Shown here: piece after piece, positions 8,880-16,046 of the stretch | How the letters are laid out: each line of letters opens with the position of its first letter | Position numbering within the stretch: the stretch's first letter is position 1 | Assembly (NCBI RefSeq): GCF_026391055.1 | Contig: NZ_JAPLET010000024.1 | Coordinates: 248,001 to 312,000, forward strand | Direction: 5' to 3' | Source of the DNA: Spirosoma sp. | Lineage (GTDB): Bacteria; Bacteroidota; Bacteroidia; Cytophagales; Spirosomataceae | Length of the DNA stretch: 64,000 nucleotides | Program-made: the position numbers and the translations under genes | The notes under the pieces: model-generated | What the model was told of the DNA's origin: nothing | The model's database searches: none | Seen by the model: the letters and a program-made list of their open reading frames with translations, nothing else

Positions 8880-9053
8880 TTGGCAAAACAAGCCGGTACA
8901 GCTCATGCTCGAAATGACCTGCTGGATGAACTGTCAAAAAAGCTGAATGAACTGTACAAAGAACAGTCTCTAAAAAAACGGTTGGTAATGGGCGAGTTAT
9001 TACTGACCAGTTTGTTCTTTCGTAGGCCAGTTATAAACTCCTACCATAACTGA
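8880..9053 (+). CDS. Possible small protein, TTG start, 57 residues
   Basis: The frame from TTG at 8880 to the TGA at 9051-9053 encodes a helical, charged peptide (DLLDELSKKLNELYKEQSLK, then KRLVMGELLLTSLFFRRP). There is no ATG before residue 37, and an in-frame stop at 8871 limits extension. It could be a real small gene, the tail of a decayed gene, or chance. It ends 24 bp before the ATPase gene, so it would be the first gene of that module if real. Confidence 0.25.
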   Translation: MAKQAGTAHARNDLLDELSKKLNELYKEQSLKKRLVMGELLLTSLFFRRPVINSYHN

Positions 9054-9054
9054 T

Positions 9055-9062
9055 TACTTTTG
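9055..9062 (+). promoter_or_regulatory. Candidate -7 promoter element of the ATPase-TPR pair
   Basis: TACTTTTG fits TAnnTTTG exactly and lies 15 nt before the ATG at 9078. No TTG at the -33 spacing was found, so the call is tentative. Confidence 0.35.
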
Positions 9063-9077
9063 CAAAAAAACAAGTAC

Positions 9078-10442
9078 ATGAAAAAGGCAACTCGGATGGA
9101 CGAGATTGATGCGGCCGTCAATAAGTTTGAACCTGTGACGCCAAACGACGAATTCTATGTCGATTTCAAAAATCTTAGAGGAGACTTTCAGGAGCGGGAT
9201 GTTATGCGCATCCTCAATGTAACAAAACCGGATGGCCACTACCGTTTCAACTATCAGCCTAATCGCTCGAATAAAACACTGCTATTTCTGGCGGGAATGC
9301 GAGGCTCCGGCAAAACGTCTGAACTAGCCAAATACGCCCAGCTATTGCACTCACCTGGCTGCTTTTTCGTCGTGACCTGCAACGTCGATGAAGAACTCGA
9401 CATGGATAATGTTCAGTACATGGACATTCTGGTTTTCCAACTGGAAAAATTACTTCAGAAAGCAGCCGAGGTTGATTTAAGCATAAGTGACGATATTCTT
9501 GACAGCATGAACGAATGGTTTCAGGAACGGGTAAAGGAAATCAATCGTAGTCTGAAAGCCGAAGGCAGCGCCGAACTGGAAGTCGGTAATGAAAACCCGT
9601 TCTCGGTGGCTGGTCTGCTGGGTAAGTTGCTGGGCGTAACCACCAAACTCAAACTTGGCCTTTCCGGCAGTTATGAGCGGGCAGTGGCTATTCGCACAAC
9701 CATCAAAAACCGCTTCCCCGACTTCTCCATCAAATTCAATACGTTTATCGAACAAACGAACGAACAGCTAAGACGGGAAGGGAAAGGACAGGAAGTACTT
9801 TTCATTGTCGACGGGCTCGAAAAAACGATGAGTGCCACAACGCGCCGGGCCATCATCATGGATGAGTCAAATCGTATCCGGCAAATAAAAGCGAATACGA
9901 TTTTTACGCTGCCCATTGAGTTGATGAAGGAGGAGCAACATATTCGTAATTTCAGCGAGATCATCACGTTCCCGTTTATCAAAATTATCGACCGCGACGG
10001 CAGTACCGTTCAGGAAGCGATCGAGCGTTTCGAGGAGTTTATTTGTAAGCGGGTAGCACCCGAGTTATTCGACTCCTTAGAAACTATTCATTTGGCAATT
10101 CGATACAGTGGTGGGTCGCCACGGCAATTATTACGAATTATAGAACAGGCGGGTTGGCAGGCCGATACGGCGGTTGGGCAGATTACGAACGAGAATATGC
10201 GCCGGGCCATTGATAAGCTCGGCAATGCGACTGCCCGCTATCTGGAACCAACTGATTTTGATATTCTGAAATCACTCAAAACCGACCTCGACGCCGGAAA
10301 CCCAATTGGTTTCAATAGTTCGATTCAAAATCTACTGGAAAAAGAAATCATTTTTGAATATAACGACGGTACGTACAAGCGGGTTAACCCTTTATTGGAA
10401 GTATCCAGATTATACCAGCACCGGGTTGTTGGAGAAGCCTGA
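9078..10442 (+). CDS. ORC/STAND-like P-loop ATPase with C-terminal winged helix
   Basis: 454 residues from ATG 9078. Walker A is GMRGSGKTS (residues 73-81; Lys79), Walker B is VLFIVDGLEKT (Asp245), and a sensor-1-like strand follows (NTIFTLPIEL, about 273-282). A helical insert with a Gly/Leu-rich stretch (PFSVAGLLGKLLGVTTKLKL, 174-193) sits between the two Walker motifs. The C-terminus (about 365-445) looks like a winged helix (LLEKEIIFEYNDGTYKRVNP). The arrangement resembles Cdc6/ORC- and STAND-type switch ATPases rather than transport or replication enzymes. Its TGA overlaps the ATG of the TPR gene (TGATG at 10440-10444), so the two proteins are almost certainly made together and may form a complex. 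Function unknown; a sensing or conflict role is inferred. Confidence 0.75.
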   Translation: MKKATRMDEIDAAVNKFEPVTPNDEFYVDFKNLRGDFQERDVMRILNVTKPDGHYRFNYQPNRSNKTLLFLAGMRGSGKTSELAKYAQLLHSPGCFFVVTCNVDEELDMDNVQYMDILVFQLEKLLQKAAEVDLSISDDILDSMNEWFQERVKEINRSLKAEGSAELEVGNENPFSVAGLLGKLLGVTTKLKLGLSGSYERAVAIRTTIKNRFPDFSIKFNTFIEQTNEQLRREGKGQEVLFIVDGLEKTMSATTRRAIIMDESNRIRQIKANTIFTLPIELMKEEQHIRNFSEIITFPFIKIIDRDGSTVQEAIERFEEFICKRVAPELFDSLETIHLAIRYSGGSPRQLLRIIEQAGWQADTAVGQITNENMRRAIDKLGNATARYLEPTDFDILKSLKTDLDAGNPIGFNSSIQNLLEKEIIFEYNDGTYKRVNPLLEVSRLYQHRVVGEA

Positions 10443-11836
10443 TGGAACCGCAATTCGACGACGAACTACAGCAACTAAAGAATGCATTACGGCAGCCAAC
10501 GTTCCGGTTTATTCTGATTGGCCATAATCGCTACAGTCTGTACAAAGACATTGCTGATTGGCTCCGGGCTACATTTCCAGAGCGGACTCCTGTCGAACTT
10601 CGCTTAGCCGAGAAAGATTATCGCCACATCAACGACGAGTTACTGACATTAAAACCAGGAATAGTGCTTATTCCCGATTTTGGCTGGCTTTTCAAAGAAG
10701 GCAACGAGTCTATTTGTGTGGCGTTCAATCAGCGCCGGGATGCTTTTGCCCGGCTCGATATAGCCCTGATTTGTTTCATAGAACCAAGTGAGTTTGTACA
10801 AGTGCCTAAAAAAGTCCCCGATTGGTGGTCACTACGCTCCCTGGAACTGGACTTTCATCGGGAAACACCTGATTCTACGGGTGAATTCATCAATCAGGAA
10901 CTAGAACCGTCTTCTTCTTTAGGTGGCCAAACGAGAGAAGAAAAGCAAGCCGAAATCCAGCGACTCCTCCGGCAAGTTGAGACGACCGAACCAGAGAACA
11001 AGGCAATCCTAGCCGCGCTTTACTCTCAATTAGGATCGTTGTTTTTCGACCTTTCTAATTATGATGATGCTAACACCTATTGGCAACAGAGCCTGGCCAT
11101 GCGACAGCAAATTGGCGACCGAAGCGGAGAAGGAACAACCTTAAACAACATCAGTCAGATTTATTATGCCCGGGGCGACTATGAGAAAACCTTTGCGTAT
11201 CTGGAACAGAGCCTGGCCATGCGACAGCAAATTGGCGACCGAAGCGGAGAAGGAACAACCTTAAATAATATGGCCACATTATCTTATGCCCGGGGCGACT
11301 ATGAGAAAACCCTTGCGTATCTGGAACAGAGCCTGGCCATCCGACAGCAAATTGGCGACCGTAGGGGGGAAGGAACAACCTTAAACAACATCAGTCAGAT
11401 TTATGATGCCCAGGGAGACTATGAGAAAGCCCTTGTGTATCTGGAACAGAGCCTGGCCATGCGACAGCAAATTGGCGACCGAAGCGGAGAAGGAACAACC
11501 TTAAACAACATCAGTCAGATTTATTATGCCCGGGGCGACTATGAGAAAGCCCTTGCGTATCTGGAACAGAGCCTGGCCATCCAACAGCAAATTGGCGACC
11601 GTAGGGGGGAAGGAACAACCTTAAATAATATAGGCCGGATTTATATTGAACAGCAACAAGTCGAAAAGGCTATTCCCTTACTAATAAGAGCATACAAGCT
11701 ATTTGAAACAATCGGTTCACCTAATTCTACAATAACCCAAGGGCATCTCAATAAAATTATTGCCCAAATAGGCGAAGAGAAATATAACCAGATCGTTCAG
11801 TCTATTCCAAGTGACTCAGTATACCCAATCGACTAA
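10442..11836 (+). CDS. TPR protein with degenerate NTPase-like N-terminal domain
   Basis: 464 residues, translationally coupled to the upstream ATPase. Residues 20-140 look like a P-loop-type alpha/beta fold that has lost its phosphate loop: FRFILIGHNRYSLY where Walker A would be, GIVLIPDFGWLF as a Walker-B-like strand, then FNQRRDAFARLDIALICFIE and PDWWSLRSLELDF, a pattern I associate with inactive STAND-like domains. Residues 165-210 hold a degenerate TPR, residues 213-412 five 40-residue TPRs that are almost identical, and residues 413-464 a capping helix region. TPR arrays bind proteins or peptides, so this is probably the sensor or adaptor partner of the ATPase. Ligand unknown. Confidence 0.7.
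   Translation: MEPQFDDELQQLKNALRQPTFRFILIGHNRYSLYKDIADWLRATFPERTPVELRLAEKDYRHINDELLTLKPGIVLIPDFGWLFKEGNESICVAFNQRRDAFARLDIALICFIEPSEFVQVPKKVPDWWSLRSLELDFHRETPDSTGEFINQELEPSSSLGGQTREEKQAEIQRLLRQVETTEPENKAILAALYSQLGSLFFDLSNYDDANTYWQQSLAMRQQIGDRSGEGTTLNNISQIYYARGDYEKTFAYLEQSLAMRQQIGDRSGEGTTLNNMATLSYARGDYEKTLAYLEQSLAIRQQIGDRRGEGTTLNNISQIYDAQGDYEKALVYLEQSLAMRQQIGDRSGEGTTLNNISQIYYARGDYEKALAYLEQSLAIQQQIGDRRGEGTTLNNIGRIYIEQQQVEKAIPLLIRAYKLFETIGSPNSTITQGHLNKIIAQIGEEKYNQIVQSIPSDSVYPID
11078..11677 (+). repeat. Five 120-bp tandem repeats encoding TPRs
   Basis: Five uninterrupted in-frame 120-bp units (11078, 11198, 11318, 11438, 11558) encode YLEQSLA-RQQIGDR-GEGTTLNN-type TPRs. Units 1, 2 and 4 share GACCGAAGCGGAGAAGG, while units 3 and 5 share GACCGTAGGGGGGAAGG. 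Units 1, 3 and 4 continue TTAAACAACATCAG, units 2 and 5 TTAAATAATA. This mosaic shows recent duplication with exchange between units. Confidence 0.93.
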
Positions 11837-11879
11837 GCCTGTACTTGTTAAAAGCCGTCTAAGCATAAACTGGCGATAA

Positions 11880-13034
11880 ATGGCTATTTTCAGCCTTTAC
11901 CGATCACCAGCCCCATTTATGCGCTACACCCGAATGCCCATCGAAATTGAATCGCCGGAAGAAATTGGCTATTCGACCATCCGGTATAATCTGGCGGAAA
12001 GCTCCATACGGGACATTCCGCTGGGTGAGCTGAATCTTAACTTAAACGACCTCGTCCTGAGTTATGGCCACCACCGGGGCCACCCGGACTTACTCGACTG
12101 TATTGCCAGCGAGAGTACGGTACTGACGCCCGCCGATGTGCTGGTTTGCAGCGGTGCCGCTTCGGCGTTGTTTGTCGTTGCTACCACCCTGCTCAGCGAA
12201 CACGACCACCTCATTGTGGTGCGCCCCAACTACGCCACCAACCTCGAAACACCACGGGCCATCAACTGCGAAATGAGCCTCATCGACCTAACGTTTGATG
12301 AACAGTTTGCACTAAATATCGAGCAGGTTCGTCAAGCCATTCAACCCACTACCCGGCTCATCAGCATCACCAACCCGCATAATCCAACGGGCACGGTCAT
12401 TCCCGAAACGGTACTGAATGAACTGGTGGCATTAGCAGAAGCGTATAACTGCTATCTGCTGGTTGACGAAACCTACCGTTATCTGAATTTCCAGACCCCG
12501 CTTCTCCCCTATCTGGCCCAAAAAAGTAAGCATGTCATTTCGGTCAGTTCGCTGTCGAAGGCGTTTGGTGTGCCGGGTATTCGCATCGGCTGGATCATCT
12601 GCCGGGATGCGTCGCTCATGCACCGGTTTCTGGCCGCCAAAGAGCAGATTATGATTACCAACTCGGTGGTGGACGAGCAGATCGCCCTGCACGTATTACA
12701 GCATCAGGCCAGCCAACTGGCCGAAGCTCACCAACACATCCGCACCAACTTTGCCCTCACTCAGCAATTCTTCGCCCAAACGCCCTATCTGGAATGGGTG
12801 GAGCCAACGGCGGGCGTCGTCTGCTTTCCGCGTCTGAAAGCCGGATATTCCCTCAACACCGATAACTTTTACCAGTCTCTTTACAGCGCTTACCAAACTA
12901 TTGTCGGTCCGGGGCACTGGTTCGAGCAGGACAAAATCTACATGCGGGTCGGCTTCGGCTACCCTACCACCGACGAGCTACGAACCGGCCTTCAGAACAT
13001 CGAACGCTGTTTGGAAGAGCATATAAAGCCTTAA
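11880..13034 (+). CDS. PLP-dependent class I/II aminotransferase
   Basis: 384 residues with the fold-type I aminotransferase pattern: PNYATNLETPRA (cofactor/substrate region), SITNPHNPTGT, VDETYRYL (Asp that binds the pyridine nitrogen), and SVSSLSKAFGVPGIRIGW with the Schiff-base Lys227. The conserved Arg for substrate carboxylate is likely in the C-terminal YMRVGFGYP. The start is uncertain: ATG at 11880, 11919 or 11934 would all leave the domain intact. The amino-acid substrate cannot be told. It begins 43 bp after the TPR gene on the same strand; there is no visible functional link. Confidence 0.88.
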   Translation: MAIFSLYRSPAPFMRYTRMPIEIESPEEIGYSTIRYNLAESSIRDIPLGELNLNLNDLVLSYGHHRGHPDLLDCIASESTVLTPADVLVCSGAASALFVVATTLLSEHDHLIVVRPNYATNLETPRAINCEMSLIDLTFDEQFALNIEQVRQAIQPTTRLISITNPHNPTGTVIPETVLNELVALAEAYNCYLLVDETYRYLNFQTPLLPYLAQKSKHVISVSSLSKAFGVPGIRIGWIICRDASLMHRFLAAKEQIMITNSVVDEQIALHVLQHQASQLAEAHQHIRTNFALTQQFFAQTPYLEWVEPTAGVVCFPRLKAGYSLNTDNFYQSLYSAYQTIVGPGHWFEQDKIYMRVGFGYPTTDELRTGLQNIERCLEEHIKP

Positions 13035-13070
13035 ATCAATTCGTTTTTTGCGTATTATTACCTCCTGCTC

Positions 13071-13111
13071 AACTCCTCATGGAAAATCAATCCAATTTTC
13101 CATGAGGAGTT
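13071..13111 (+). terminator. Strong hairpin terminator
   Basis: Perfect 17-bp stem (13071-13087 with 13095-13111) with a 7-nt loop, followed by ATTTT. It closes the aminotransferase transcript. Confidence 0.75.
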
Positions 13112-13195
13112 ATTTTCCGACAACAAAAAGAGGATAAAATGCAACAGAGGCAATAATCTCCACGGTATCGCATTTCGCTAGTGAGACAATAAAAA

Positions 13196-13233
13196 TCTCT
13201 GTGCATCTCTATTTTTCTCAGTGCATCTCTGTG
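13196..13233. repeat. Short direct repeat ahead of the transsulfuration gene
   Basis: TCTCTGTGCATCTCT (13196-13210) is followed after five bases by TCTCAGTGCATCTCTGTG (13216-13233); the shared core is GTGCATCTCT. It ends 20 bp before the next start codon. Role unknown; it may be a remnant of a dispersed repeat. Confidence 0.35.
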
Positions 13234-13252
13234 ACATAACTAAACTCAAGTA

Positions 13253-14434
13253 ATGGATTTTTCGAAATACGAGAAAAGTACCGCGTCCGTCTGGGCGGGC
13301 GAAACCGACCCGGTACCCAACGGTGCTGTCACAACACCCATCGTCAAAAGCGTTGCCTTCGCCTATACCGATCTGGACGAATGGCACGAAGTAGCCCTGG
13401 GCAAAGCCGACGGCTTCATCTACAGCCGCAACACCAACCCAACCGTTCACGTACTCGAAGAAAAAATCCGGATTCTGGAAGGTGCCGAAGCCGCCACGGC
13501 CTTTGCCACCGGCATGGGCGCTATTAGTAATACGCTGTTTGCGCTACTGGGACCCGGCAAACGGGTGGTTTCGCTCAAAGATACCTATGGCGGCACCAGC
13601 CGACTCTTCCTCGATTTCCTCCCCCGCTATCAGGTAAACGTTACTCTTTGCGACACCACAGATTTCGACCAGGTCGAAGCCGAAGTAGCCAAAGGCTGCG
13701 ACGTTCTTTACCTCGAAACGCCCACCAACCCCACCCTGAAAGTGGTCGATCTGGCCCGACTGGCCGCAGCCGCTAAAAAGGTGGGTGCCGTTACGGTTGT
13801 CGATAATACCTTTGCCACACCCATCAACCAAAATCCACTGGCCCTGGGTGCCGACCTTGTGCTCCACAGTGCGACCAAGTTTCTGGGTGGCCACTCCGAT
13901 GCCATGGGTGGCGTCTTGTGCGGCAGTAAAGAACTGGTCAGCAGAGTATTCCAGTTTCGGGAGATCAACGGAGCCAGCATACAGGCCGATGCCGCTTACA
14001 TGATTGCGCGTGGCATGAAAACGCTGGAACTGCGCATCGAACGGCAAAACGCTTCGGCCCTGACCATTGCCCGGTATTTGAAAGTCCACCCCAAAGTAAG
14101 CGATGTGTTCTATCCGGGACTGGAAACGCACCCCGGTCACAATATCGCCAAAGCGCAGATGTCCGGTTTCGGGGGCATCATGAGCTTTTCGCTGAATGGC
14201 GGCTACGACCAGGTCAGGAAGTTTTTACCGAAGCTCCAGTTTGTGCATCTGGCCGCCAGCCTCGGTTCGGTCAGTACATTGGCCGGCCCACCCCGAACTA
14301 CCAGCCACGTCGAATTGACGGAAGAACAGCGCCGGCATCTGGGCATTCCCGAGAGCCTGATTCGGTACTCGGTAGGGATCGAGAATGTGAATGATCTGCT
14401 TGCCGATTTGGAACAGGCGCTGGCATCGCTCTAA
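13253..14434 (+). CDS. Cys/Met metabolism PLP enzyme (cystathionine gamma-synthase/lyase family)
   Basis: 393 residues. Hallmarks of the trans-sulfuration family: YSRNTNPTVHVLEEKI (tetramer and cofactor contacts), ATGMGAIS, DTYGGTSRLF, YLETPTNPTLKVVD, VDNTFATP and the PLP-lysine motif LHSATKFLGGHSDAMGG (Lys209). A C-terminal LGSVSTLAGPPRTTSH segment matches the family's substrate-carboxylate region (usually with SLGG-E-L-PA-TH). The family makes or breaks cystathionine, O-acylhomoserine or methionine. From sequence alone I cannot separate gamma-synthase, gamma-lyase and O-acetylhomoserine sulfhydrylase. Confidence 0.9.
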   Translation: MDFSKYEKSTASVWAGETDPVPNGAVTTPIVKSVAFAYTDLDEWHEVALGKADGFIYSRNTNPTVHVLEEKIRILEGAEAATAFATGMGAISNTLFALLGPGKRVVSLKDTYGGTSRLFLDFLPRYQVNVTLCDTTDFDQVEAEVAKGCDVLYLETPTNPTLKVVDLARLAAAAKKVGAVTVVDNTFATPINQNPLALGADLVLHSATKFLGGHSDAMGGVLCGSKELVSRVFQFREINGASIQADAAYMIARGMKTLELRIERQNASALTIARYLKVHPKVSDVFYPGLETHPGHNIAKAQMSGFGGIMSFSLNGGYDQVRKFLPKLQFVHLAASLGSVSTLAGPPRTTSHVELTEEQRRHLGIPESLIRYSVGIENVNDLLADLEQALASL

Positions 14435-14459
14435 TCAAATTGCCCTAAACCCTCATACA

Positions 14460-15509
14460 ATGACCTCAATTCTTTTCAAAATCAACGTATTCGTACTAAG
14501 CGTATTACTATTCTTCAATAGCCCATCGCTGGCCCAAACCGGCACCGCTGGCAAAAAAGACATAGCCACCCAACGGCTGGAGCAGGAACTGGACCGGGCT
14601 GCGGCAATCGCTAAAGCCAAAGTGGGCATTTGCGCCCTTCACCTCGAATCGGGTAAGCAGGTGAGCTTGAACTTACAGGAGCGATTCCCGATGGCAAGTA
14701 CCGTAAAGGTTGCCATTGCGGTGCAGTTGTTTACTCTGATTGAACAAGGTAAATTATCCCTGATGACAATGGTGGATCTGCAACCGTCTGACCTTCATCC
14801 GGGAAGTGGTACGCTTGAAGTTCTGTTTGCCAAACCCGGCGTTCAACTGTCCGTTCAAAACCTGCTGGAGCTGATGATGGTCATCAGCGATAATTCAGCC
14901 ACCGATATTCTCCTTCGGCTGGTGGGCGGTACCGAAGCCGTTCAGAATCGGCTTAAGACGCTGGGCATACAGGGCATGTCCGTCGACCGGACGATTGTCC
15001 AGCTGATCGCCGATCTCGAAGGCATCACGCTGCCCCCTTCCGATAAATGGACGGTCGGTTTTTACGCAAAACTGGACAGCACCACGACACCGGAAACAAG
15101 ACGGGCTGCGGCTGCGCGACTCAAAACCGACCCACGCGATACGTCAACTCCCGATGCGATGGTTAATTTACTGGCGCAAATTTATCGGGGTACGGCCCTC
15201 AAACCCGAAAGTCGGGCGTTGTTGCTGGGGGTAATGGAACGTTGCCGGGGTGGAGCCGCCCGCCTGAAAGGCTACTTACCACCGAACACGATTATTGCCC
15301 ACAAAACCGGGTCGCTGGATGGCAGCGCTACGGACGATGTGGGTATTATCACGCTTCCCGGCAATGCGGGACATATTGCCATTGCCGTTTTTGTGGGTGA
15401 TTCGCCCATGCCACTCGCCGAGCGGGAACAGACGATCGCCCATGCCGCCCGCTCTATTTATGATTACTTTCTGTATCAACCGGCCATTATGTCGAACACG
15501 GGCCGGTAA
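14460..15509 (+). CDS. Class A beta-lactamase-like serine hydrolase lacking the usual omega-loop Glu
   Basis: 349 residues from the ATG at 14460, which opens a signal peptide (FVLSVLLFFNSPSLAQ). Active-site motifs: S80-T-V-K83 (SxxK), S143-D-N145 (SDN) and K282-T-G284. The omega loop that normally carries ExxLN after the VDR motif instead reads VDRTIVQLIADLEG, so the deacylating Glu166 and Asn170 equivalents are not seen. An extra segment (about 185-225) makes it longer than typical class A enzymes. It may be a peptidase, esterase or slow beta-lactamase rather than an efficient resistance enzyme. It starts 25 bp after the preceding gene. Confidence 0.82.
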   Translation: MTSILFKINVFVLSVLLFFNSPSLAQTGTAGKKDIATQRLEQELDRAAAIAKAKVGICALHLESGKQVSLNLQERFPMASTVKVAIAVQLFTLIEQGKLSLMTMVDLQPSDLHPGSGTLEVLFAKPGVQLSVQNLLELMMVISDNSATDILLRLVGGTEAVQNRLKTLGIQGMSVDRTIVQLIADLEGITLPPSDKWTVGFYAKLDSTTTPETRRAAAARLKTDPRDTSTPDAMVNLLAQIYRGTALKPESRALLLGVMERCRGGAARLKGYLPPNTIIAHKTGSLDGSATDDVGIITLPGNAGHIAIAVFVGDSPMPLAEREQTIAHAARSIYDYFLYQPAIMSNTGR

Positions 15510-15529
15510 TAGATTCACTCATATAAAAT

Positions 15530-15576
15530 GACAGCACGGTACGGCAGCGTTATACTACGCTACCGACCGTGCTGTC
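15530..15576 (+). terminator. Hairpin terminator
   Basis: GACAGCACGGT (15530-15540) pairs with ACCGTGCTGTC (15566-15576), with a second inner stem (CAGCGT / ACGCT region) and a short loop, followed by TTCTC. It lies 20 bp after the serine hydrolase gene. Confidence 0.6.
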
Positions 15577-15740
15577 TTCTCAAACAATTAAAATAGCTAC
15601 AGACCCGACTACCGTGCAAACAATCAGTGCGGTATAGTCCGAAAGGCTGTTGTTACGTCATTCAGGCCTGTAGCAGGTGATCATAAAATATAGGTATAGT
15701 AATGATCCGTTTGTAAAGCAGGTTACCAGACAGGTCTTGC

Positions 15741-16019
15741 CTATTGAGGAACTTCCCTGATGGTCAGTACACCATCAATATCGACCCGGCTGCCTCGTTG
15801 AGCCGCTTCCCGAAGAAAACGAAGGGACTGCCGCAAGTCCTCTTCGAGCTGCTTGATTCGGGTTTCCGACGCTTTTATGCCCTCTTCCGTCTGGTCGTGC
15901 AGGGAAATTTTACGGGCATGATGCTGTAATTTAGCATTTATGATTCCCGTAAGGATAGGCGTAGCCTCTTCGGGGTTAAAGCGGCCGTTAATGACCTTTA
16001 ATTCTATTGGCTCAGACAT
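15741..16019 (-). CDS. Small coiled-coil protein of unknown function
   Basis: 92 residues. Residues 5-30 hold short strands and a helix (ELKVINGRFNPEEATPILTG), and residues 35-75 form a charged helix with heptad character (EEGIKASETRIKQLEEDLRQ), likely a coiled coil. No signal peptide or catalytic motif. It lies 27 bp downstream of the isocitrate dehydrogenase gene on the same strand, so it may be cotranscribed with it. No function can be assigned. Confidence 0.65.
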   Translation of the reverse strand: MSEPIELKVINGRFNPEEATPILTGIINAKLQHHARKISLHDQTEEGIKASETRIKQLEEDLRQSLRFLREAAQRGSRVDIDGVLTIREVPQ

Positions 16020-16046
16020 GTTTTTTCTGCTAAAAAGAGTGATTAC

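Noticed and set aside
11078..11677. Regular 120-bp spacing as a CRISPR array
   Set aside because: Units are contiguous, coding and in frame; there are no unique spacers.
11880..15509. Aminotransferase, transsulfuration enzyme and beta-lactamase-like gene as a biosynthetic cluster
   Set aside because: A terminator separates the first two, and no carrier protein, ligase or tailoring enzyme is present.
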